A program made the position numbers and the translations under genes. A DNA stretch of 7,856 nt, taken from NCBI GenBank assembly GCA_945861915.1, contig CAMAWK010000107.1, positions 1-7,856 of the forward strand. The letters are read 5' to 3'. This DNA is from Flavobacterium psychrophilum. Its GTDB lineage: Bacteria > Bacteroidota > Bacteroidia > Flavobacteriales > Flavobacteriaceae. Shown here piece after piece: positions 1 to 5,703 of this stretch. A model generated the notes under the pieces. That model was not told the origin of the DNA and made no database searches. It saw only the letters and a program-made list of their open reading frames with translations. Positions within the stretch are counted from its first letter, which is position 1, and every line of letters begins with the position of its first letter.

Positions 1-1182
1 GACGCACTATTTGAATTAGGAAATACCTATGTAGCAGAAAAAAATCAAGATTTAGCCATCAAAACCTATGATAAATTAAATGCAGAATTCAAAAAAGGGT
101 CGTTTACTTCGAAAGCTATTTTGCGTCAAGGATTAATTTATTACAATGCCGATAAAGACGATTTAGCAATTTCAAAATTTAAAAAAGTAGCCGCCGATTT
201 TCCAAAAACACCCGAAGCTCTTGAAGCTGTTGCAACTGCTCGTTTGATATATGTAAACAACGGAAAAGTGGATGAATATGCTAATTGGGTAAGAACCTTG
301 GATTTTGTTTCGGTTACCGATGCTGAGTTGGATAACGACAGCTTTGAAGCAGCAGAAAAGCAATACATGCAACAAAACTCTAAACAAGCTAAATCAGGTT
401 TTGAAGCCTATATTGCTAGTTTTCCAAACGGAATTCACTCGGTTAAAGCTAATTTTTATGTAGCACAATTATATTTTGCTGACGGACAGGAAAACAAAGC
501 TATTGCCAATTATGAGTATGTTGTGGGGCAATCCAGAACCGAGTTTACAGAGCAATCTTTGATGCGATTGGCACAAATTTTCTTAAAAAGTAACAATTAT
601 CAAAAAGCAATTCCGATTCTTTCTCGGATAGAAAACGAAGCCGATTTGCCTCAAAATAAAACCTTTGCTCAATCGAATTTGATGAAATGTTATTATGACA
701 GTAAAGATTTTGAAAATTCTGTGATTTATGCCGAAAAAGTATTGGATAATCCAAAAGCCGATAGCAATGTAAAAAGTGATGCGCAAATTATCATTGCTCG
801 TTCTGCGATTCAAACTGGAGATGAAGCAAAAGCACGATTAGCCTACGCAAAATTGCAAACGAACGCCAAAGGCGAATTAGCAGCCGAAGCCTTATATTAT
901 GATGGGTATTTTAAAAATAAAGACTCAAAATGGGAAGATTCAAATACCGTTATTCAAAAATTAGCCAAGAATTATTCTAGTTACAAGTATTTCGGAGCCA
1001 AAGGATTGGTGGTAATGGCAAAAAACTTTTACGGACTGAAAGATAGTTTTCAAGCAACTTATATTTTAGAAAGCGTACTAAAAAACTTCACTGATTTTCC
1101 AGATGTTATTTCAGAAGCCCAAACCGAATTGGATAGAATTAAGAGCGAAGAAGCAAAGACGAATTCGTCCGTAGCACCCTAA
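1..1182 (+). CDS. Tetratricopeptide-repeat protein, C-terminal part (5' end outside window)
   Basis: The frame is open from base 1 to the TAA at 1180-1182, giving 393 visible residues. The true start lies upstream, so this is the C-terminal part of a larger protein; an internal methionine or TTG near 121 should not be taken as the start. The sequence is a run of helix-turn-helix units with TPR spacing and signatures. Examples are FELGNTY then DLAIKTYDKL (residues 4-27), DDLAISKFKKVAADFP, QAKSGFEAYIASFP, FYVAQLYFADGQENKAIANY, LMRLAQIFLKSNNYQKAIPIL and NLMKCYYDSKDFENSVIYAEKVL. The style resembles the YbgF/CpoB and BamD type of envelope TPR proteins. No catalytic motif is visible. TPR arrays bind partner proteins, and the barrel gene 104 bp downstream on the same strand is the obvious candidate partner (inference). 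The last three codons (Val-Ala-Pro) and the stop fall inside an intergenic-type hairpin. The fold is confident; the specific role is unknown. Confidence 0.88.
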   Translation, partial: DALFELGNTYVAEKNQDLAIKTYDKLNAEFKKGSFTSKAILRQGLIYYNADKDDLAISKFKKVAADFPKTPEALEAVATARLIYVNNGKVDEYANWVRTLDFVSVTDAELDNDSFEAAEKQYMQQNSKQAKSGFEAYIASFPNGIHSVKANFYVAQLYFADGQENKAIANYEYVVGQSRTEFTEQSLMRLAQIFLKSNNYQKAIPILSRIENEADLPQNKTFAQSNLMKCYYDSKDFENSVIYAEKVLDNPKADSNVKSDAQIIIARSAIQTGDEAKARLAYAKLQTNAKGELAAEALYYDGYFKNKDSKWEDSNTVIQKLAKNYSSYKYFGAKGLVVMAKNFYGLKDSFQATYILESVLKNFTDFPDVISEAQTELDRIKSEEAKTNSSVAP

Positions 1183-1210
1183 CCCCCAAAGGGGGAAATT
1201 AAGGTAACTA
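1172..1210. repeat. Imperfect hairpin over the stop codon of the TPR gene
   Basis: CCCCC (1183-1187) pairs with GGGGG (1191-1195) around an AAA loop. The stem continues outward after an AAA bulge (1196-1198): 1180-1182 with 1199-1201, a mismatch at 1179/1202, 1176-1178 with 1203-1205, and TAG 1172-1174 with CTA 1208-1210. No T-tract follows, so it is not a classic intrinsic terminator on the + strand. It resembles the CCCCC/GGGGG intergenic repeats seen in many Flavobacterium genomes (recalled, not checked). It covers the final codons and stop of the TPR gene, so it would be transcribed at the 3' end of that message. Confidence 0.7.
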
Positions 1211-1230
1211 ATTAAAATAATAATAATTGT

Positions 1231-1272
1231 CCACTTTCACCTTCCTCTCCTTTGTAGAGGGCCGAAGTGAGG
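1231..1272. repeat. Imperfect palindrome in the leader of the barrel gene
   Basis: CCTCT (1244-1248) pairs with AGAGG (1256-1260) around a 7-base loop. Outside it, TT (1242-1243) pairs with AA (1265-1266) and TCAC (1237-1240) with GTGA (1267-1270), with an unpaired C on the left and GCCG on the right. The segment ends only about 14 bases before the ATG at 1287, so any hairpin would sit in the 5' leader of that message. It looks like a dispersed CCTCTCC...GAGGG intergenic repeat of the kind common in Flavobacterium. That family link is from memory. Confidence 0.6.
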
Positions 1273-1286
1273 AAAAAATAAACAAT

Positions 1287-3053
1287 ATGAAAATCAATTT
1301 CAAAAATAGTTTCGCTTTTGCATTAGTATTAATTGTACAGCTTTCGGTTGCACAAAAAAAAGATCCTAATAAAGAAGAAAATATTGGTACAGAAGTAGTT
1401 AATGTAGTAAAATCATACACCCCTACGATATCTGACGCTTCTAAATTGAAAGAAACTCCCTCGCTGGATGAAGAAGAAAACACCAAAAAAGAAACGGTAA
1501 AATATACTGTTTTCTCTTTTCCGGTTGCTTCCACTTTTACTCCTTATAAAGGAAATGCTGAAGCAGTTGAAAAGGAAGTGCAAGAACCTTTATTTAAAAA
1601 TTACGCCACTTTTGGCGGAGGAAATTACGGAGTTTTAAATGGAGAATTATTTATCAATCACGATTTAAATCCAACAGATTATTTGGGAGGGATGTTTCGT
1701 CATTTCTCTTCTCAAGGAGGAATTAAAGGGGTTGAATTGTCAGATAATTTTAATGAAACCAATTTAGATGTCACTTTCGGAACTCACAGAAAAAATGTAT
1801 CTTGGAGTTTGGATCTCGGTTACCAAAATCAAATCTACAATTGGTTTGGATTACCTGCAAATTTCGGAAGTTTATGGGATCCAATTGATAGAGCTACTTT
1901 GATAGCGGGAACAAGCGAACAGCAATCCTATAATAATTTGTATGTAGGTACAAAAATCGATTTTAATGAAAGTTTTTTAAGTAATGCTGCGATGCGATTG
2001 AGCCGTTTTTCGGATGCTTTTGGTACGGTGGAAACCAGGTTTTATATAAAGCCCAATTTTCAATTTGAACTTAATGAAAAACTCATCAATACTAATGTAA
2101 TTGTCGATTATTTAAAAGGGAATTTTAAGAAAGATTATTGGAACACAAGTACTATAAATTATGGTTTTACAAACATTGGTATTGCTCCAAATTTTGAATT
2201 CAACGAACACGGATGGGCAATCAATATTGGCGCAGCACTTTTTTATAGTATAGATGCAGAATCGAGTACCAATCAGTTTTTGATTTACCCAAAATTCAAT
2301 GCCTCTATCCATGTAGTGGATAATTTAATGGTTTTTTATGCAGGAGCCGATGGGACATTAGAGCAAAATACCTATTCCGATTTTGTGAATATAAATCCAT
2401 TTGTTTCGCCAACATTAGACATTAAACCGACCGATAAACAATATGATATTTTTGCGGGACTGAAAGGAAAATTAACCAACACGGTGAGTTACAATTTGCG
2501 CGCTTCTTATGTAAAAGAACGAAATAAAGCTTTGTTCAAGAGCAATGACTATGCCGACACTAACACCAGTCAAGGGTATCACTTAGGTAATTCATTTGGA
2601 GTGGTATATGATGATATCAAAACGGCTCGTTTTTATGGAGAATTGAAAGCCGATTTTTCTGAGAAACTAACTTTGGGAGTGAGCGGAACATTTAGTAGTT
2701 ATTCGACTAACGGTCAAATTGAAGCTTGGAATTTACCCACTATACAATTCAATTCCAGTATTGACTTCGAAATCAACGAAAAGTGGTATGCGGGAGCGAG
2801 TTTGTTTTTTGTGGGAGAACGAAAAGACCAACAATTTTACGAGACTTCATTGACGTTGCCAGACCTCAATTTCACGAACACTTTAGAGAGTTATTTGGAT
2901 GTAAATGCGCATTTAGGATTTAAGTATAGCAATCGTTTGACTACTTTTTTACGGGCAAACAATCTGACTAATAATCAGTATCAAAAATGGCTCAATAATC
3001 CAGTGCAGGGACTTCAAGTGGTTTTGGGAGCGAATTATAAATTTGATTTTTAG
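1287..3053 (+). CDS. Plugless TonB-receptor-like outer-membrane beta-barrel protein
   Basis: A 588-residue protein read from ATG 1287. This start is chosen over an in-frame TTG at 1227 because it gives a clean signal peptide: basic MKINFK, a hydrophobic stretch at residues 8-19, and a likely cut after SVA at residue 22. It also follows a GAGG-A-rich stretch, while the TTG would put the leader palindrome inside the coding region. Residues 23-75 are a charged periplasmic segment with VVNVVKSYTPTISDA and KETPSLDEEE. From about residue 105 the protein is a series of alternating aromatic beta-strands. The end, FLRANNLTNNQYQKW followed by a final Phe, is the usual finish of TonB-dependent receptor barrels. 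Such receptors usually exceed 700 residues and begin with a TonB box and a plug of about 130 residues; neither is recognisable here. It probably works with the upstream TPR protein as an outer-membrane export, assembly or uptake pair (inference). Substrate unknown. Confidence 0.85.
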   Translation: MKINFKNSFAFALVLIVQLSVAQKKDPNKEENIGTEVVNVVKSYTPTISDASKLKETPSLDEEENTKKETVKYTVFSFPVASTFTPYKGNAEAVEKEVQEPLFKNYATFGGGNYGVLNGELFINHDLNPTDYLGGMFRHFSSQGGIKGVELSDNFNETNLDVTFGTHRKNVSWSLDLGYQNQIYNWFGLPANFGSLWDPIDRATLIAGTSEQQSYNNLYVGTKIDFNESFLSNAAMRLSRFSDAFGTVETRFYIKPNFQFELNEKLINTNVIVDYLKGNFKKDYWNTSTINYGFTNIGIAPNFEFNEHGWAINIGAALFYSIDAESSTNQFLIYPKFNASIHVVDNLMVFYAGADGTLEQNTYSDFVNINPFVSPTLDIKPTDKQYDIFAGLKGKLTNTVSYNLRASYVKERNKALFKSNDYADTNTSQGYHLGNSFGVVYDDIKTARFYGELKADFSEKLTLGVSGTFSSYSTNGQIEAWNLPTIQFNSSIDFEINEKWYAGASLFFVGERKDQQFYETSLTLPDLNFTNTLESYLDVNAHLGFKYSNRLTTFLRANNLTNNQYQKWLNNPVQGLQVVLGANYKFDF

Positions 3054-3060
3054 ATTTTTT

Positions 3061-3203
3061 ACCGCAAAGTACGCAAAGTTTTACGCGAGGGAAAAGGAGA
3101 TTTTATCTTTTAAACTTCAAATCTTATTGTTAAGATTTGAACAAAATTAATTTTATAAAAACAACTTTGCGAACCTTGCGAAAAACTTTGCGTACTTTGC
3201 GGT
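3061..3203. repeat. Palindromic intergenic element with 22-bp inverted ends and a near-central hairpin
   Basis: Bases 3061-3082 are the exact reverse complement of 3182-3203. Near the middle a second perfect inverted repeat of 11 bp (3116-3126 with 3131-3141, loop TTGT) shares almost the same centre, so the whole element could fold as one long, interrupted hairpin. The right half also holds four copies of an A-C/T-TTGCG unit (3164-3171, 3173-3180, 3185-3192, 3194-3201). No coding capacity and no clear target-site duplication flank it. It fills almost all of the gap between the barrel gene and the Gre-like gene and ends 12 bp before the latter's ATG. CTTTGCG-type palindromes recur between genes in Flavobacterium (recalled), so a miniature mobile or REP-like element is the best guess. 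It could also serve as a transcription or mRNA-stability boundary. Confidence 0.8.
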
Positions 3204-3215
3204 TAAACTTTTCCA

Positions 3216-3665
3216 ATGACTTTCAAACAAAAAATTCATCAACATTATCTTCAATTAATTCAAGACCGAATTGATGTTTTTCGGGATATGATTGTCGCTT
3301 TAACAGAAGATTCGAAGAATGATGCCAAAGGTTCTGCAGGCGACAAACACGAAACAGCCTTGTCGATGATGCACATCGAGCAGGAAAAACTCAATCACAA
3401 ATTGAAGGAAGTTTTGGCTCAAAAAGCCATTTTAGACAAAATTGATTCCACCACAATTGCCAAAACAATTATTGTTGGTAGTTTGGTCAAAGCCAACGGA
3501 ATTTATCTTTATTTAAGTGCGGCACTTCCTAAAATTACTGTTGATGGGATTAATGTTATTGCACTTTCGCCGCAATCGCCTTTAGGGAATAAATTGATTG
3601 GAAATGAAGTGGGTTTTGAGTTTGAGATTAATGGGACGATATATATTATTGAAAGTAATGAGTGA
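3216..3665 (+). CDS. Gre-family-like (GreA/GreB) transcription factor
   Basis: A 149-residue protein with the two-part build of Gre factors. Residues 1-77 form a helical hairpin: two long amphipathic helices (about 4-32 and 46-77) joined by a turn. The turn contains GSAGDKHETA, in which D43 and E46 keep the G-D-x-x-E pattern of the acidic tip of E. coli GreA (D41, E44). Residues 85-149 resemble the C-terminal FKBP-like domain, with VGSLVKANG, the typical SPLGNKLIGNEVG turn at about 118-130 and a final IYIIE strand. Known Gre factors insert the coiled-coil tip into the RNA polymerase secondary channel and stimulate cleavage of backtracked RNA. Whether this divergent member does so, or instead acts like Rnk or TraR/DksA-type channel binders, is open. 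Members of this family can be mislabelled as 3-oxoacyl-ACP synthase; nothing here supports that. The start is the first ATG; there is no Shine-Dalgarno sequence. Confidence 0.75.
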   Translation: MTFKQKIHQHYLQLIQDRIDVFRDMIVALTEDSKNDAKGSAGDKHETALSMMHIEQEKLNHKLKEVLAQKAILDKIDSTTIAKTIIVGSLVKANGIYLYLSAALPKITVDGINVIALSPQSPLGNKLIGNEVGFEFEINGTIYIIESNE

Positions 3666-3683
3666 ATTCTTAAAAAAGATATT

Positions 3684-3914
3684 ATGAAATTTGAGATGTA
3701 TTTATTACCGTTTGCTATTTTCTTGTTTAGTTATATAATGTATATATTTTTTCATAAAGGAAAAAAAAGACCGATTCTCGGAGAAAAACGAAACAAAATG
3801 ACTGAATATTTAAACGATTACTACAGTTACAAGTTATATTGGTGGTACTTAATTATGCTTATTTTTGGTTTGACAATTTTAGTAATAGTAATAGTTATAG
3901 ATTTATTTGCGTAA
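3684..3914 (+). CDS. Small two-helix membrane protein, function unknown
   Basis: I do not recognise this 76-residue protein. It has two clear membrane segments: residues 4-23 (hydrophobic and aromatic-rich, with Pro9) and residues 52-74 (WWYLIMLIFGLTILVIVIVI). Between them is a strongly basic then polar loop (HKGKKRPILGEKRNK, then a Tyr-rich stretch). By the positive-inside rule the loop should be cytoplasmic, with both ends on the periplasmic side. It lies 18 bp after the Gre-like gene on the same strand, so the two are probably co-transcribed, but that proximity suggests no function. The start is the first ATG after an A-rich stretch. The length and hydrophobic pattern make a real gene more likely than chance, but small AT-rich frames deserve caution. 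Confidence 0.65.
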   Translation: MKFEMYLLPFAIFLFSYIMYIFFHKGKKRPILGEKRNKMTEYLNDYYSYKLYWWYLIMLIFGLTILVIVIVIDLFA

Positions 3915-3991
3915 ATTAAGATTCATTTTTTTTATTTTAAAAGGAGTATAACCTACCTAAAAAAACCCAAATTCCCTAATATTTTTTTTCG

Positions 3992-3999
3992 TAAATTCG
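3992..3999 (+). promoter_or_regulatory. Possible -7 promoter box for the gat operon
   Basis: TAAATTCG lies 35 bp before the ATG of the gatC-like gene and is close to the Bacteroidota sigma-A -7 consensus TAnnTTTG. A T-tract (3982-3989) precedes it. No convincing TTG -33 element is seen at the expected distance. A start about 6-8 bases downstream would leave a leader of roughly 30 bases. The gap 3915-4034 holds no gene and no convincing terminator. Confidence 0.35.
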
Positions 4000-4034
4000 C
4001 GAACTTAAAAGTTTGACTTTAAAAGAACCGAATA

Positions 4035-4301
4035 ATGAACAAAACAATGACAGTCGATATTTTGTCGAGTATAAAAGGCGCACAGCCTTCCGAAAGCGTG
4101 AATCAATTATTTGATGTGATTAAAAATGCAATTCCGTCCAATAATACCGCAAATACTGTCAATCCTAATGGTGTTTCTCTAAATGATTTAAGAGACGATG
4201 TGGTAATCGAAAGTTCGGCTATCGAGAAACAACTCATTATCGAAAATTTCCCGAATCAAAAAAATGGTTTTTTAGTCGTTGCTAAAGTTATAGAAGGATA
4301 A
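4035..4301 (+). CDS. gatC: GatC-like subunit of tRNA amidotransferase (N-terminal half atypical)
   Basis: An 88-residue protein directly upstream of gatA. Its second half matches the GatC C-terminus in order and spacing: LRDDVV (52-57, family LREDxV), a helix, ENFPNQKNGF (70-79, family xNAPxxxDGxF) and VVAKVIE (81-87, family VPKVxE). In GatCAB this tail wraps around GatA, and GatC stabilises GatA and clamps it to GatB. The first half lacks the usual helix with the LARLxL motif and the long amphipathic helix before LRED. It holds instead a short helix (about 19-33) and an Asn/Thr-rich stretch, with V42-x-P44 as a weak echo of the family GVEP. An in-frame stop at 4020 rules out a longer N-terminus; Met5 at 4047 is the only other start. 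It is either a reduced GatC or a divergent functional analogue. The family call rests on the C-terminal half plus gene order. Confidence 0.65.
   Translation: MNKTMTVDILSSIKGAQPSESVNQLFDVIKNAIPSNNTANTVNPNGVSLNDLRDDVVIESSAIEKQLIIENFPNQKNGFLVVAKVIEG
4292..4298 (+). promoter_or_regulatory. Shine-Dalgarno-like site for gatA
   Basis: AGAAGGA lies five bases before the gatA ATG at 4304 and is embedded in the last codons of the gatC-like gene. It supports the ATG at 4304 as the start. It stands out because the other genes in the window lack such a site. Confidence 0.5.
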
Positions 4302-4303
4302 AA

Positions 4304-5701
4304 ATGGATTCTCAAATAAAAAAAATACACCAACAATTGGTGTCCAAACAAATTACTTGCACCGCTTTGGTACAAGAAAAATTGAACTTACTTAAGGAAA
4401 ATAAATACAACTCAGTCAACTCATTGTTAGATATTTTAGCATTAGAATTGGCTGCCAAAGTTGATGCTAAAATCGCAAAAGGCGAAACAATTGGTTTGCT
4501 CGAAGGCATTCCTTTTGGAATTAAAGATGTGTATATGGTTCAAGGAACCTACACCACCGCCAGTTCCGATTTGCTAAAAAATTATAAATCACCTTACACA
4601 GCCACTTCCATTCAAAAATTGTTGGATGCTGGTGCGATACCTTTAGTCAAAGAAAATTGCGACAGTTTTGGTCACGGTTCGTCAAGTGAAAACACCATTT
4701 TCGGAGCTGTAAAAAATGCCGTCAATCCTGATTTAGTTGCTGGAGGTTCTAGCGGCGGTTCGGCAGTAAATGTCGCAAAAGACTACACCGTTTTTTCAAT
4801 AGGCGGCGACACAGGTGGTTCTGTTCGTCAGCCCGCGGGTTACAATCATATTTACGGTTTCAAACCAACTTATGGTAGAATTTCTAGATATGGTCTAATG
4901 GCGTATGCATCCTCAACGGATTGCGTGGGTCCTTTGGCAAAATCGCTCGAAGATATTCGAATTGTATTGAATGTAATGAGTGGGATAGATCCAAAAGATC
5001 AAACATCAATTAATTCAACTGAAATTAGTGAAGAAACAGTTTCCACTTCAGCAGTTAAAACAATCGGTTATTTCAAAAATTTTATCGAAAGTGACGCTAT
5101 TGATGCTCAAATAAAAGGGGACTTTTTAGCCACCATCGAAAAAATAAAAGCCAAAGGAATTGAAGTAAGAGAATTGGACTTTTTCAATTCAGATATTTTA
5201 GTTTCAACGTATTACACGTTGGCAATGGCAGAAACGGCTTCTAATTTATCTCGTTTAGACGGAACCAATTACGGAAACCGAATGGAAGCCGAGAATTTAA
5301 TTGAAACGTATGCGGTAACTCGCTCTGAAAATTTTTTGAAAGAAACTAAACGCAGAATTGTGGGAGGAAATCAAGTCTTGTCTCAAGGTTTTTCAGATGA
5401 AATTTATTTGAAAGGATTGGTTGTAAGAGATCAAATTTCGGAGAATTTCAGTAAAGATTTTCAAGAAGTTGATATTATTTTATCGCCAGTTACGCCCAAT
5501 TCGCCACCAAAAATCGGAGACAGTTTAAAAGATCCTTTGGCGATGTATTTATCGGATGCTTATACAGTTGGTTTTAGTTTGGGGCAATTGCCGACTTTAA
5601 CTGTGCCACAAGGCACAAGCACGGGACTGCAAATTACGGCAGCAAAAAACAATGATGAATTAGTCTTGCAATTTGCAAACTTTTTAAAAGATACTTTATA
5701 A
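4304..5701 (+). CDS. gatA: Asp-tRNA(Asn)/Glu-tRNA(Gln) amidotransferase subunit A
   Basis: A 465-residue amidase-signature enzyme. GatA hydrolyses glutamine and sends the ammonia through a channel to GatB. The catalytic triad is complete: K74 in GIPFGIKDV, the cis-Ser S149 in the GGSSGGS loop and the nucleophile S173 in GGDTGGSVRQPA. The spacings (75 and 24 residues) equal those of Staphylococcus GatA K79/S154/S178. GFKPTYGRISRYGLMAYASS, PLAKSLEDI, KRRIVGG and MYLSDAYTVGFSLGQLPTLTVP are further GatA hallmarks, the last holding the Asp expected in the glutamine pocket. It is slightly shorter than the usual 480-490. One unusual spot is residues 119-127, where the common MDEFAMGSS reads CDSFGHGSS. 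The gene starts 2 bp after the gatC-like stop and its TAA overlaps the ATG of gatB by one base, so translation is probably coupled. A general amidase is unlikely given the length of the match and the neighbours. Confidence 0.93.
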   Translation: MDSQIKKIHQQLVSKQITCTALVQEKLNLLKENKYNSVNSLLDILALELAAKVDAKIAKGETIGLLEGIPFGIKDVYMVQGTYTTASSDLLKNYKSPYTATSIQKLLDAGAIPLVKENCDSFGHGSSSENTIFGAVKNAVNPDLVAGGSSGGSAVNVAKDYTVFSIGGDTGGSVRQPAGYNHIYGFKPTYGRISRYGLMAYASSTDCVGPLAKSLEDIRIVLNVMSGIDPKDQTSINSTEISEETVSTSAVKTIGYFKNFIESDAIDAQIKGDFLATIEKIKAKGIEVRELDFFNSDILVSTYYTLAMAETASNLSRLDGTNYGNRMEAENLIETYAVTRSENFLKETKRRIVGGNQVLSQGFSDEIYLKGLVVRDQISENFSKDFQEVDIILSPVTPNSPPKIGDSLKDPLAMYLSDAYTVGFSLGQLPTLTVPQGTSTGLQITAAKNNDELVLQFANFLKDTL

Positions 5702-5703
5702 TG
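5699..5703 (+). promoter_or_regulatory. TAATG stop-start overlap of gatA and gatB-aspS
   Basis: The gatA stop TAA (5699-5701) shares its last A with the ATG (5701-5703) of the next gene. No Shine-Dalgarno sequence precedes this ATG. Termination-reinitiation by the same ribosome is therefore the likely way the fusion gene is translated, which would keep GatA and GatB-AspRS levels in step. Confidence 0.7.

Noticed and set aside
1227..1286. Longer start (TTG at 1227) for the barrel protein
   Set aside because: It would add 20 residues in front of a clear signal peptide and run through a palindromic non-coding repeat; ATG 1287 is better.
1208..1534. Minus-strand 108-codon frame opposite the start of the barrel gene
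   Set aside because: Low-complexity Ser/Phe-rich product antisense to a well-supported gene; no family features.
3116..3141. Central hairpin as an intrinsic terminator
   Set aside because: The stem is AT-rich and is followed by CAAAATTAATTT rather than a run of T; it is better explained as part of the palindromic element.
3193..3199. TACTTTG in the right repeat arm as a -7 promoter box for the Gre-like gene
   Set aside because: It is one base short of TAnnTTTG, has no -33 partner at the right distance, and is simply part of the repeated unit.
3061..3203. Repeats here as a CRISPR array
   Set aside because: The units are 8 bases with 1-4 base gaps and inverted partners; there are no spacers and no cas genes.
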